The position numbers and the translations under genes are program-made. The notes beneath the pieces were generated by a model that did not search any database, was not told the DNA's origin, and saw only the letters and a program-made list of their open reading frames with translations. DNA of 49,697 bases from NCBI GenBank assembly GCA_008015565.1, contig SSFV01000065.1, positions 1 to 49,697 of the forward strand. Direction: 5' to 3'. This document shows positions 1-9,047 of this stretch, in pieces. The stretch's first letter is position 1. Each line of letters starts with the position of its first letter. Source of the stretch: Nitrosomonas sp. (GTDB taxonomy: Bacteria > Pseudomonadota > Gammaproteobacteria > Burkholderiales > Nitrosomonadaceae).

Positions 1-399
1 CAATATGATCCTGAAGCCGAATATTGCACTGAAATACCCAAAGAGGGCCAAACTGTATGGGTTCTGGATCTTGTGGATCAGGCACTGCGTGATATGCCGA
101 TAGATATCAAAATTGTTAAAGGCAGCGGTAATGCATTGAGTGACACCGTCACCGCTCTGTATTCTACCAATCATACCGATGGCATCATCAAAGGTGAATT
201 CGATCTTGATGAAGGACAATATACGTTATTTGTGACGGGAGAAGGTGTTCCACCTTTGCAATACGAATATCCGTTGCGTATACAAATGACTAATTACACA
301 GAGCTGATGACTGCCGCTATACCCTACATCATCACATTTTTGCTGATCGCGCTGATTACAGACAAATTATTAAAACGGCGTGAAATGCGGAATGGATAA
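1..399 (+). CDS. C-terminal part of a membrane-anchored hypothetical protein (5' end outside window)
   Basis: The reading frame is open from base 1 to a TAA at 397-399, so at least 132 residues are present and the N-terminus lies outside the window. The visible part is an extracytoplasmic, probably beta-rich domain with DLDEGQYTLFVTGEG, then a single hydrophobic segment (AAIPYIITFLLIALITDKLL) and a short basic tail (KRREMRNG). This suggests a C-terminally anchored protein with a periplasmic Ig-like domain and a cytoplasmic tail. I do not recognise the family. It is convergent with the glycogen operon and is followed by a stem-loop at 474-512. A GTG at 73 could be mistaken for a start, but the frame continues upstream without a stop. 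Confidence 0.6.
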   Translation, partial: QYDPEAEYCTEIPKEGQTVWVLDLVDQALRDMPIDIKIVKGSGNALSDTVTALYSTNHTDGIIKGEFDLDEGQYTLFVTGEGVPPLQYEYPLRIQMTNYTELMTAAIPYIITFLLIALITDKLLKRREMRNG

Positions 400-473
400 T
401 AGATTTATCGCTTTGTTCTTTTACCGCAATATAGTCATTTTTGAACAAGTCTACATTGCGCAGCAGGGAGGTG

Positions 474-512
474 CAGTGGCTTGATCATCGCTTCTGCGTT
501 GATAAGCCACTG
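474..512 (+). terminator. Stem-loop between convergent genes, probable terminator
   Basis: CAGTGGCTT at 474-482 pairs with AAGCCACTG at 504-512. The pairing extends inward through imperfect ATCA/GC matches, and the stem is followed by a weak T/A-rich run (tttaagtaaaatt). It lies between the rightward partial gene and leftward glgA. The T-rich tail favours termination of the rightward gene, but it may serve both. Confidence 0.5.
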
Positions 513-532
513 TTTAAGTAAAATTATAATAA

Positions 533-2008
533 TCAAGGTGTTAGTGATTTATAAAGCTGCTGGTAAGCTGTGGCGCTTGCTTGCCAGCTGAAATCTTTGG
601 CCATGCCATTTTTTTGCAAGCGCTGCCAGTTTTCTTTATCACGAAAAATCAGCACTGCACGCTTGATTGCATTGAATAAGCCGTTTGCAGTGCAAGGCTC
701 AAACAAAAAACCGCTGGCGCTTTCATCTGCAAGTGTGGCGGGTGAACAATCCGATACCGTGTCTAATAAGCCACCGGTAGCATGCACTATAGGTGGAGTG
801 CCGTAACGCTGGCTATACATTTGATTTAAACCACAAGGTTCAAACCGCGATGGCATCAGGAAACAATCCGCACCAGCTTCGATCAAGTGCGATAACGCTT
901 CATCAAAACCTATACGAATCGCTATTGCCGCGGGATAAGTTTGGGCTAGCATTGTGAGCTGGTGTTCTAAATCTGCCTGATCGCTGCCGAGCACAACCAA
1001 TTGTGCCGGTATCTTTACCAATTGGGGTGCAATTTGGATTAGTAGATCAGTGCCTTTCTGATGATTTAAGCGGCTGACTACGCCAAATAAAGGGATGTCG
1101 GCGTCAACCGGTAGCCCCATTTTCTGTTGCAAGGCGGTTTTATTGGCTGCTTTATCGGATAGCTTTTTACTCGTGTAATTTTTTATCAAATATGCATCGG
1201 TTTCCGGATTCCACTGGTTGATAGCTATACCATTAGTAATCCCGGTAAGATCGTTATGACGAGCGCTGAGTAACCCTTGCAGCCCAAAACCTAATGGCTC
1301 CGTTTGGATTTCGTGTGCGTAATGAGCGCTGACTGTTGTGATGCGGTCGGTATAGTAAAGTCCCGCTTTGAGAAAAGATAAATTGCCATAATATTCTACG
1401 CCATTGACATCAAAACTTTCGATCGGCAGGCCAAGCTGAATCACACTTCCCGGAGGAAAAATACCTTGAAAAGCAAGATTATGAATTGTCATGATAGTGG
1501 CCGACCTTTTCCCTTGGTGATAGTGCAGGTAAGCAGGCGTGAGACCGCTTTGCCAGTCATTACAATGTGCAATATGAGGACGCCAGGCAATCGGACTGGC
1601 ATCGCTGCACAGAATAGCGCCGATCTTTGACAGTAAGCCGAATCGCAACGCGTTATCCGGCCATTCGCGCCCGAGAGTATCCATATAAGGATCTCCATCG
1701 CGGCAGAATAAGCCAGGACAGTCGATTACAAAGACCGGAATATTTTCTGTTTTGCTCAGAGATAATCGCGCCAACAGCAATGTACTGGCCGGGAATTGTT
1801 GTAATTCATTGAATTCGGCGACCTTGGATTTGTACTTAACACTGGCAAGCACTCGCGGATAACCGGGTAATAAGAGTTTGACATCGATGTTCAGCTCGCG
1901 CAAAGCCGCTGGCAATGCGGCGCTGACGTCACCGAGTCCTCCTGTCTTACACAAGGGATATACTTCAGAAGTAATGAATAAAACGCGTAATTTTCGGGAT
2001 GTTGGCAT
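533..2008 (-). CDS. glgA: Glycogen synthase (ADP-glucose type, GT5)
   Basis: The product transfers glucose from ADP-glucose to the non-reducing end of alpha-1,4-glucan in the cytoplasm. The N-terminal ADP-glucose loop KTGGLGDV is near residue 21. The C-terminal GT-B domain carries the retaining-glycosyltransferase motif in FLMPSRFEPCGLNQMYSQRY, followed by GTPPIVHATGGLLDTV. The length of 491 residues is slightly above the usual ~480. The ATG at 2008 is preferred; an in-frame TTG lies two codons upstream at 2014, and neither start has a strong ribosome-binding site. It is the last gene of the leftward operon, a few bases after pgi, so translation is probably coupled to pgi. Confidence 0.96.
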   Translation of the reverse strand: MPTSRKLRVLFITSEVYPLCKTGGLGDVSAALPAALRELNIDVKLLLPGYPRVLASVKYKSKVAEFNELQQFPASTLLLARLSLSKTENIPVFVIDCPGLFCRDGDPYMDTLGREWPDNALRFGLLSKIGAILCSDASPIAWRPHIAHCNDWQSGLTPAYLHYHQGKRSATIMTIHNLAFQGIFPPGSVIQLGLPIESFDVNGVEYYGNLSFLKAGLYYTDRITTVSAHYAHEIQTEPLGFGLQGLLSARHNDLTGITNGIAINQWNPETDAYLIKNYTSKKLSDKAANKTALQQKMGLPVDADIPLFGVVSRLNHQKGTDLLIQIAPQLVKIPAQLVVLGSDQADLEHQLTMLAQTYPAAIAIRIGFDEALSHLIEAGADCFLMPSRFEPCGLNQMYSQRYGTPPIVHATGGLLDTVSDCSPATLADESASGFLFEPCTANGLFNAIKRAVLIFRDKENWQRLQKNGMAKDFSWQASATAYQQLYKSLTP

Positions 2009-2018
2009 GCGCAATGCT

Positions 2019-3653
2019 TTACTGATTGGACTTGAAAAAATTAATTAACCCGTTGGTCGAGGCATCGTGTGAGGTGACTAAACCATCATGTTGCAGTTCA
2101 GGCAAAATTTTTCCGGCGAGCTGTTTGCCTAATTCGACTCCCCACTGGTCGAAAGGATTAATATTCCAAATAACGCTTTGCACAAATACTTTATGTTCAT
2201 ACAGCGCGATTAATGAGCCCAGTGTTTTAGGGTCGAGTTTTTTGAATAAGATTGATGTTGTCGGGCGGTTACCGGGAAAAACTTTATGCGGCAGCAATTG
2301 TTCGACCGCATTGGATTGTAAACCTTGCGCATTAAGCTCGGCACGCACTTCCTGTTCATTCTTGCCAGTCATTAAAGCTTCGGTTTGAGCGAAGAAATTA
2401 GACAATAGCATACGATGATGATTGCCAACGGGATAATGACTCTGGCAAGGTGCCAGAAAATCGGCGGAAACGGTTTGCGTTCCTTGATGTAATAATTGAT
2501 AAAAAGCATGTTGTCCGTTGGTGCCTGGTTCGCCCCACACGATTGTCCCGGTGGCATAATCAACAACTTCGCCGTCACGCGTAACCCGCTTACCGTTACT
2601 TTCCATTTCCAATTGTTGCAAGTAGGCGGGAAAGCGATGCATCGACTGATCATAGGGCAAAACTGCATGCGATGAAGTAGCAAAAAAATTGATCTGCCAA
2701 ATACCTAACAAACCAAGTATAACCGGGAGGTTATGATCAAAAGGGGTTGTGGCAAAGTGCTGGTCCATTTCGTTTGCGCCTGCCAGCAATTGATAAAAAT
2801 TATCCATGCCAATAGTCAATGCAATGGGTAGACCAATCGCAGACCATAAGGAATAGCGTCCGCCTACCCAATCCCAAAATTCGAACATATTGTCAGCGTC
2901 GATGCCAAATTTTACGACGGCTGCTCGATTGGTTGAAACGGCAACAAAGTGGTGTGCAATATCTTTTTCGCTGCCACCGTTAGACAAAAACCATGCCCGC
3001 GCCGAAGTGGCGTTAGTCAATGTTTCTTGTGTTGTGAAAGTTTTGGAAGCAATTATAAATAAAGTCGTGGCTGGATCAAGATGCTGTAACGTTTCAGATA
3101 ATTGTGCGGCATCAATGTTTGAAACAAAATGTGGTGTCATCGCAGGCAGGCCATAAGGTTTAAGCGCTTCGGTTACCATTGCTGGACCCAAATCTGAACC
3201 GCCAATACCGATATTGACAATATCAGTAAATAATTTCCCGCTATAGCCTCTATGCGCACCGCTTTGAACAGCTATTGAGAAGCGTTCCATTTGTTTCAAG
3301 ACGCGTTTAACGTCAGCTGTGACATCTATACCGCTTGCATATACTGGTTGTTCGCTTCGTAAAGCAACGTGTAAAGCGGCGCGATGTTCGGTGGAATTGA
3401 TAATATCACCTTTAAACATTCGAGCTATCCAGTCTTGAAGTTTCTGTTGATGCGCTAATGCAAGTAGCAACTGAATCGTTTCCTGATTGACAGGCTGTTT
3501 CGAGAAATCCATTAATATGCTATTGGACTGTAATGAAAATTTTCCAAATCGCTGTGAATCCTTTTGGAATAACTCGCTCAGGTGGTGCTGTGACATGAGC
3601 GACTGATGTGCACGTAAGGCGAGCCAAGCTGGAGATTGCGTAAGTGATGGCAT
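2019..3653 (-). CDS. pgi: Glucose-6-phosphate isomerase
   Basis: The product interconverts fructose-6-phosphate and glucose-6-phosphate. It has the phosphosugar-binding signatures [13 protein letters not shown] and [13 protein letters not shown], the family signature [15 protein letters not shown], and the active-site region [19 protein letters not shown] followed by [20 protein letters not shown]. At 544 residues it matches the proteobacterial long form (about 549). ATG at 3653 has AAGAAAG a few bases upstream. Its place between a GH57 glucanotransferase and glgA suggests it channels gluconeogenic fructose-6-phosphate into glycogen, or carbon from glycogen back into central metabolism. This pathway role is inferred from position. 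Confidence 0.96.
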   Translation of the reverse strand: MPSLTQSPAWLALRAHQSLMSQHHLSELFQKDSQRFGKFSLQSNSILMDFSKQPVNQETIQLLLALAHQQKLQDWIARMFKGDIINSTEHRAALHVALRSEQPVYASGIDVTADVKRVLKQMERFSIAVQSGAHRGYSGKLFTDIVNIGIGGSDLGPAMVTEALKPYGLPAMTPHFVSNIDAAQLSETLQHLDPATTLFIIASKTFTTQETLTNATSARAWFLSNGGSEKDIAHHFVAVSTNRAAVVKFGIDADNMFEFWDWVGGRYSLWSAIGLPIALTIGMDNFYQLLAGANEMDQHFATTPFDHNLPVILGLLGIWQINFFATSSHAVLPYDQSMHRFPAYLQQLEMESNGKRVTRDGEVVDYATGTIVWGEPGTNGQHAFYQLLHQGTQTVSADFLAPCQSHYPVGNHHRMLLSNFFAQTEALMTGKNEQEVRAELNAQGLQSNAVEQLLPHKVFPGNRPTTSILFKKLDPKTLGSLIALYEHKVFVQSVIWNINPFDQWGVELGKQLAGKILPELQHDGLVTSHDASTNGLINFFKSNQ

Positions 3654-3759
3654 ACTTTCTTAATGTTGGGAGAAATTAAAAATTTTGCAGATATACTTAA
3701 ATGCTGAATGACTCAATGTAATGGGTTTCAATGAATTCTCATTTTATAGTGATGGCCAG

Positions 3760-5769
3760 TCATCTGTTACGGGAATTGATTGCTAGCGTAACAGTCATTT
3801 CTTGCGTGGTTATTGGCCATTCCAATCGTATAGTCAGTGCCTGCATAATTTTTTCAAATCCACTTTCGGATTGAGATACTGAGTAATGAGGGTGACCGAT
3901 GAAGTTTACGGGAGAAGTGGTTGTTAGTACGATATTACCCATGAGCGTATCATCGTCCAGAATGATTTCAGTTACACTTGCCAATTCAAGTAATTGACCA
4001 AATCCTCCAGGAATTTTTCCTTGATATACATAACGGCCGGCTATGCCGTCACAGCTTGGCATGGCAAGGTTAATTTCGGTGCTGAATCGTTGAGAGAGTT
4101 TAGCGGAAAAACGATACATCACTTGTAAGCGATTCTGGTCAAGGATGATGTGTTTGTGCACAGGATATTCTGTATTTTTGGATTGGAAGTGAATATTTTC
4201 CAGTGCAGACGCATTGAATTGATAAGTGACAAACATACCGTTCAAGCGATCAATAAACAGACTGCGGGGGTGATCGTCCGCCTTAATATCTTCCGAACTG
4301 ATTTCGTGTTTATAACTGATCCGATCGTGCGCCGAAGCAATACCACTGGCGGAATGGCTGGAGGGGTGCTGCTCACCCGGTTGAATTTTCTGGTAATAAT
4401 GTTCAACCTGGCAGCGCAGGGTATCGCCAAAATTGTGTTTCAGCAGATAAGCATCGAATTCGCAAATACTGGCGAAGCTATCCAGTTTCACAATTGCTTG
4501 CAACATACCGTTGTGCATATAAACTTCCGCTATGCCGTCTAAATCGGTATCCTCGGTAAAATAGGCGGGGCGTTGTATACAACTGTCCAACAATGCTTCC
4601 AATTCAATAAGCGCGTTATAGATAGCGCGCCGCAAATGCGGAAGATATAAGCCGCCAAACAAGCCGTGCCAATAAGCGTCATTGGCTTGCGCTTCATAAA
4701 GTTTTTGCCGCATTAACCGGGTTTGTTGCCTTTTTGGCAGTGAATTGAGCCGTGCGGAAAGCCCTAACATGCGTTTGTGCATCCAGTTGGATTCAGGGTA
4801 GCGAGAAAAGAAATTTTTCCATATTCCACCGCGTAAATACGCTTTCTTATGTTCATACCAGCTACTGTTCTTGGCTTGTTGTACGAGGTCTGCATAAGTA
4901 CTGGCTGCTTGGGCGGGCAGTGTCCATTCGTTCATTTCGATATATGAAACGGTGGGCAAGTAAATAATACCGCGCGTTTTTTCGCTTGCATGATATTCAC
5001 TATAATGCTGGGTGCTAATTCTGGAGGAGGCTAGCACGCCTTGAATAAATTGCTCGAGCCAGCCATTTTCGTATACCCATTGATAAGTTTCCGGCCAAAT
5101 ACCAAATTTTTCGATATCGTCAAAATAGACAGCAGCAACGCAGCTTTCTAACGAATTACCGGCCAAGTCTTCCAGGTATGCGATTGTTTCGTGAGCAGGA
5201 GAAAATGGAATTTTGTAACGGAGCATTTCTGAAATTGGAAATAAGTCGAGCTTGCGGCCATCTTCTTCGCTCGTGAAATAACCATTGAGCTCATGCGGGG
5301 ATTTACCCGCGCATAAGAAGTGATAGTCGTCTACAATGACATAACGAATGCCACAATCCGCAAGAGCAGGAATAACCGTGGACTCCCAAACGCGCTCCGT
5401 CAACCATGCGCCCTGCGGGTATTGTCCTAATTTTGCAAGCAATTTATCGGAAAAAGTTTTAATTTGTCCGATACGGTCCCGGTTTGGAATGGCTGCTAAA
5501 ACCGGTTCGGTATCGCCCGCGCCAAATAATTCAACCTGTTGACGATCAACCATTTCTCGCAGCAATACCATATCTTCCGGAAAATGCTGTAATAAATAAT
5601 CCAATAGCCAACCAGAAAAATGAACGGCGAAACGAAACTCCGGATAGCGGTGCAGCACTTGAAAAAACGGTTTGTAACAACGTGCATGTGCGTCAATCAA
5701 TACGCTGGAAAAATTTCCGACGGGCTGATGTGCATGAACACCAAAAAGTAATGATATGCGCTGTGACAT
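3760..5769 (-). CDS. GH57 4-alpha-glucanotransferase-like enzyme
   Basis: This 669-residue protein resembles the archaeal GH57 4-alpha-glucanotransferase (Thermococcus litoralis type) along its length. The family hallmarks are HAHQPVGNF near residue 12, EPVLAAIPNRDRIGQI near 88, WLTERVWES with the expected nucleophile Glu about 125, and YFDDIEKFGIWPETY with the acid/base Asp at 217-218. Downstream blocks include GGIWKNFFSRYPESNWMHKR and NDAYWHGLFGGLYLPHLRR, then a C-terminal beta-sandwich as in DUF1925/DUF1926. The expected reaction is transfer of alpha-1,4-glucan segments between chains, remodelling or mobilising glycogen in the cytoplasm; there is no signal peptide. It lies 106 bases before pgi and 77 bases after a second GH57 gene. 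The exact specificity is inferred from similarity. Confidence 0.88.
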   Translation of the reverse strand: MSQRISLLFGVHAHQPVGNFSSVLIDAHARCYKPFFQVLHRYPEFRFAVHFSGWLLDYLLQHFPEDMVLLREMVDRQQVELFGAGDTEPVLAAIPNRDRIGQIKTFSDKLLAKLGQYPQGAWLTERVWESTVIPALADCGIRYVIVDDYHFLCAGKSPHELNGYFTSEEDGRKLDLFPISEMLRYKIPFSPAHETIAYLEDLAGNSLESCVAAVYFDDIEKFGIWPETYQWVYENGWLEQFIQGVLASSRISTQHYSEYHASEKTRGIIYLPTVSYIEMNEWTLPAQAASTYADLVQQAKNSSWYEHKKAYLRGGIWKNFFSRYPESNWMHKRMLGLSARLNSLPKRQQTRLMRQKLYEAQANDAYWHGLFGGLYLPHLRRAIYNALIELEALLDSCIQRPAYFTEDTDLDGIAEVYMHNGMLQAIVKLDSFASICEFDAYLLKHNFGDTLRCQVEHYYQKIQPGEQHPSSHSASGIASAHDRISYKHEISSEDIKADDHPRSLFIDRLNGMFVTYQFNASALENIHFQSKNTEYPVHKHIILDQNRLQVMYRFSAKLSQRFSTEINLAMPSCDGIAGRYVYQGKIPGGFGQLLELASVTEIILDDDTLMGNIVLTTTSPVNFIGHPHYSVSQSESGFEKIMQALTIRLEWPITTQEMTVTLAINSRNR

Positions 5770-5846
5770 TTAATGATTCCGCTAATTGTTTAACGATTCA
5801 GGTAACTGCCAAATACAATTTAAACACAGATCAGTCTCGTTTGGAA

Positions 5847-7562
5847 TCATTCGGCCATTGAAGAAGATTGCCGCATGGTGCCGCTTGTTTCACTGTACGC
5901 ATTGCCTTGACTAATGGATTCGTGTACGGCTGAAGGTATTGGCAGTTTGAGCATACGATAGAGATTCATCAAATTCTGTCTGAACAACTGATCGAAGCTT
6001 GCAACGGAGTGTGCCGGATTGTAATCACCAAACCACCAAAACCAATCCGAGCTTTCGCAAGACGCTAATTGCCTGCTGGCCTCGGCTTTTTCTTCTTCAC
6101 TCAAGCGATCGCTCTGCATGACCAGATCGTAGCTATTTTTAGCGGCACACAACATATCCCAGGCACGATTTTTTTCCTTATCGCCTATCCAAGTAGAAAA
6201 TGTTCCATATACCCAGCTTCCGGCAGCCATTGCCGGCAAAGTCGTGATTTTGTCTTTATTATGTGTGTCTGCAATGTAATCACGATAGGTTGTCGTGCGA
6301 ATATATGGATGCTTGTCAAGCAAACTGTAAAGATCCTCAAGGAAGTAATAACCATTGTACGGGTACGATTCCCATGCGTTTTCGCCATCCAGAATGACGC
6401 TGACAACGGGATCTTCTTCTGCAGGTGTGTTGTGATAGATTCGCTCCAAGGATTGAATGAAGTTTTCAGCCGCATCACGTCCAAACCATCTGGAATATTC
6501 AAAACCAATCAGGTCGGATAATTGATCGTCCCGGAAAAAACAGATGACTTGTTTATTCTCTTCGTTGAAATAGTAGGGGCGGTATAAATAATGATTACGA
6601 TCGGGCAGTGGCTGATCCGGATGGGAGGCCCGTAAGCTATTGACTAAAACACCTTCACCGCTGGCGCTCCATTGACAATTTTGTTTAGCCATAATTTTCA
6701 ATAATGCCGTGGACAGCGAGCCTTCCGCCGGCCATACACCAATAGGCGGTTCGTTGAAACGCTCCGTATGATGTTTAATTGCCGAGGAAAGATGAAAGGT
6801 AACGCGGCTTCGCCCACCTGGATATTGATGATGTTCGGGCAAAATCACATCCGGTTGACTATCCCGCGCAGAAGTGAAATCAATCAACAAAGGGGCAAGC
6901 GGATGATAGTGCGGTGTCGTGGATAATTCAATCTGGCCGGATTCGGCGAGTTTGCGATAGCGTGGAATCAAGTTTTGTATCAATTCGCCAATCAAATCGA
7001 ACAATTGCAGGCGGTCTTGATGGCTGAAGCCCTTACTTTTTGCCATCAATTTCATTACAAATTCATTGTTACGCCGTACGCTTTCACCCATCCATGCGAG
7101 GTGATACCACACCAATAAATCTGCAAGATATTGACCTGAAAAATAAATTAACTCACTTTCGCTGTGATTGTTAAAAAGCTGATAAAGCTCATGCAAACGT
7201 TTATAAGTTGGATATGGCTGCAACATGGTTGTGTGATTGCTTAAAAAACAGCTGTCAAATACGTATAAACGATCTTGCATTGCAATGTGCTCAAGATCGG
7301 GTGTTGCTAAAAGACGTAGTAAAGGGTTTCGTATCTGCCCGCTAGAAAATTGTCCGGTAAAATCTTCCAGCTGATCTAAAAGAATTGGCACAAAATTGAT
7401 AACCGCTTTGGTTTGCGGGTGCATTTCGAGGTGATATGCCATATCGGTGTAATCTTTGATGGCGTGCAGGTACACCCACGGTAGCACGAACTCCTTAGTG
7501 ACATAATCTCGGTAGTCGGGTTGATGCATGTGCCACAATAAGACAAGATTTAATTTTTTCAT
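5847..7562 (-). CDS. GH57 family glycoside hydrolase (alpha-amylase-like)
   Basis: This 571-residue cytoplasmic protein belongs to the COG1449-like branch of GH57, distinct from its neighbour. Visible motifs are HMHQPDYRDY (residues 11-20), HYHPLAPLL near 218, GVWPAEGS with the likely nucleophile Glu280, and VSVILDGENAWESYPYNG with the likely acid/base Asp392. This branch is annotated as alpha-amylase, amylopullulanase or branching enzyme, so the bond cleaved cannot be fixed from sequence. An amylolytic or glucan-remodelling role fits the glycogen operon. It starts 28 bases after glgC ends, which implies co-transcription. The start at 7562 fits the N-terminus of the family, with the first beta strand KLNLVLLWHMHQ immediately after Met. 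Confidence 0.85.
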   Translation of the reverse strand: MKKLNLVLLWHMHQPDYRDYVTKEFVLPWVYLHAIKDYTDMAYHLEMHPQTKAVINFVPILLDQLEDFTGQFSSGQIRNPLLRLLATPDLEHIAMQDRLYVFDSCFLSNHTTMLQPYPTYKRLHELYQLFNNHSESELIYFSGQYLADLLVWYHLAWMGESVRRNNEFVMKLMAKSKGFSHQDRLQLFDLIGELIQNLIPRYRKLAESGQIELSTTPHYHPLAPLLIDFTSARDSQPDVILPEHHQYPGGRSRVTFHLSSAIKHHTERFNEPPIGVWPAEGSLSTALLKIMAKQNCQWSASGEGVLVNSLRASHPDQPLPDRNHYLYRPYYFNEENKQVICFFRDDQLSDLIGFEYSRWFGRDAAENFIQSLERIYHNTPAEEDPVVSVILDGENAWESYPYNGYYFLEDLYSLLDKHPYIRTTTYRDYIADTHNKDKITTLPAMAAGSWVYGTFSTWIGDKEKNRAWDMLCAAKNSYDLVMQSDRLSEEEKAEASRQLASCESSDWFWWFGDYNPAHSVASFDQLFRQNLMNLYRMLKLPIPSAVHESISQGNAYSETSGTMRQSSSMAE

Positions 7563-7590
7563 TTCATGATATTGATTTATAAGATTATTG

Positions 7591-8883
7591 TTATGAGTAT
7601 GCTGTATGAATGGGTTGTCCTAACATTTCCGGCGTGATTAATGTGATGCCTTTGTCAGTGACATAGAATTTTTGGCGATCCGCTGCGGCATCATATCCGA
7701 CCGTCAATCCTTCCGGTATGACACATTGTTTTTCAACGATTACCCGTCTCAGCCGTGCGTGCCGGTTGATGATGACATTTGGCAGGATCACGGAATCTTC
7801 GACAACACTGTAACTATTTACTTTTACATTGGAAAATAACAATGAATGCCTTACCGTTGCACCGCTGATGATACAACCTCCCGAAACCGAAGAATCGAGA
7901 GCTTGGCCGCGCCGGTCCTCATCATCGAAAACAAATTTGGCTGGAGGCAACTGCTCCTGGTGTGTCCAAATTGGCCAGTCCACATCATAAAGATTGAGTT
8001 CTGGTGTTACGGAAATGAGATCAACATTGGCTTCCCAGTATGCATCCAACGTACCGACATCGCGCCAGTACGGAATACCTGATGCCATATTGACGCAGCT
8101 ATTCATGAACCGGTGGGCATGAACGTGGTAGCGTGGCACCAGATAGGGGATCAAATCCTTACCGAAGTCATGGGATGAATCCTCCGTGCTGTGGTCGCGA
8201 ATTAGTTGTTCATACAGGAATTTCGCATTAAATACATAAATCCCCATGCTGACTAACGCATTTTCTGTTTGCCCGGGTATCGGCACCGGATTATCGGGTT
8301 TTTCCGCAAAACTGGTGATTTGCCAGTCTTTATTGACGCCCATCACACCAAAGGCGGTGGCTTCTTGTACGGGCACTTCCAAACAAGCGACTGTCATATC
8401 GGCACCCTTGTTAACATGCTCAGCCAGTAGCTTTCCATAATCCATTTTGTAGATATGATCGCCACCCAGAATCAAAACATACTTTGCATTGTGACGTGCA
8501 AGTATATCAACGTTTTGAAATACCGCATCGGCCGTACCTTGATACCAGGTTTCTTCAACGGTTCGTTGTTGCGCGGGCAGCAGCTCGACAAATTCTTTGA
8601 AGCGTCCATCGAGAAAACTCCAGCCATGCTGAATATGGCGAATCAGACTTTGAGCTTTGTATTGCGTCACCACGCCAATGCGCCGGACACCGGAATTGAC
8701 GCAATTGGAAAGTGTAAAATCAATAATACGAAACGTTCCGCCAAATGGAACGGCTGGTTTGGCCCGCCAATCCGTCATTTGATGTAAACGGCTGCCCCGG
8801 CCGCCCGCCAGAATTAACGCCAGGGTATCGTGCGTAATATCGTTATCAAAATGTGTATTGATTTTGTGCTCATTATTTTCCAT
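7591..8883 (-). CDS. glgC: Glucose-1-phosphate adenylyltransferase (ADP-glucose pyrophosphorylase)
   Basis: The product makes ADP-glucose from glucose-1-phosphate and ATP, the committed and usually allosterically controlled step of bacterial glycogen synthesis. The nucleotidyltransferase signature [15 protein letters not shown] is followed by [41 protein letters not shown] and SFAEKPDNP. The C-terminal left-handed beta-helix contains [17 protein letters not shown] and [20 protein letters not shown]. An upstream in-frame ATG at 8901 gives 436 residues, but GGAGG at 8895-8899 overlaps that ATG and is positioned 11 bases before the ATG at 8883. I therefore prefer 8883 (430 residues). It is the first gene of the leftward operon, divergent from glgB. 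Confidence 0.96.
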   Translation of the reverse strand: MENNEHKINTHFDNDITHDTLALILAGGRGSRLHQMTDWRAKPAVPFGGTFRIIDFTLSNCVNSGVRRIGVVTQYKAQSLIRHIQHGWSFLDGRFKEFVELLPAQQRTVEETWYQGTADAVFQNVDILARHNAKYVLILGGDHIYKMDYGKLLAEHVNKGADMTVACLEVPVQEATAFGVMGVNKDWQITSFAEKPDNPVPIPGQTENALVSMGIYVFNAKFLYEQLIRDHSTEDSSHDFGKDLIPYLVPRYHVHAHRFMNSCVNMASGIPYWRDVGTLDAYWEANVDLISVTPELNLYDVDWPIWTHQEQLPPAKFVFDDEDRRGQALDSSVSGGCIISGATVRHSLLFSNVKVNSYSVVEDSVILPNVIINRHARLRRVIVEKQCVIPEGLTVGYDAAADRQKFYVTDKGITLITPEMLGQPIHTAYS

Positions 8884-8990
8884 AGCGATACCGTCCTCCA
8901 TGTTTAAACCCGATGGGCAATAGTATTATGACATTTTCCTATCTTTCACTTTAGGTTTGCGTGTCACGAACCGGTTAGTTGAATTGTCAT

Positions 8991-9017
8991 TTGTTTAACC
9001 TATAGACACGTTATAAT
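8991..9017 (+). promoter_or_regulatory. Possible sigma-70 promoter for glgB
   Basis: TATAAT at 9012-9017 is a perfect -10 hexamer about 30 bases before the glgB start. The only nearby -35 candidate, TTGTTT at 8991-8996, is spaced by 15 bases, which is short. The element lies in the divergent glgC/glgB intergenic region, where promoters for both directions are expected. Confidence 0.3.
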
Positions 9018-9047
9018 TCATTGTAACCCAATTAACACTTTGCCATT

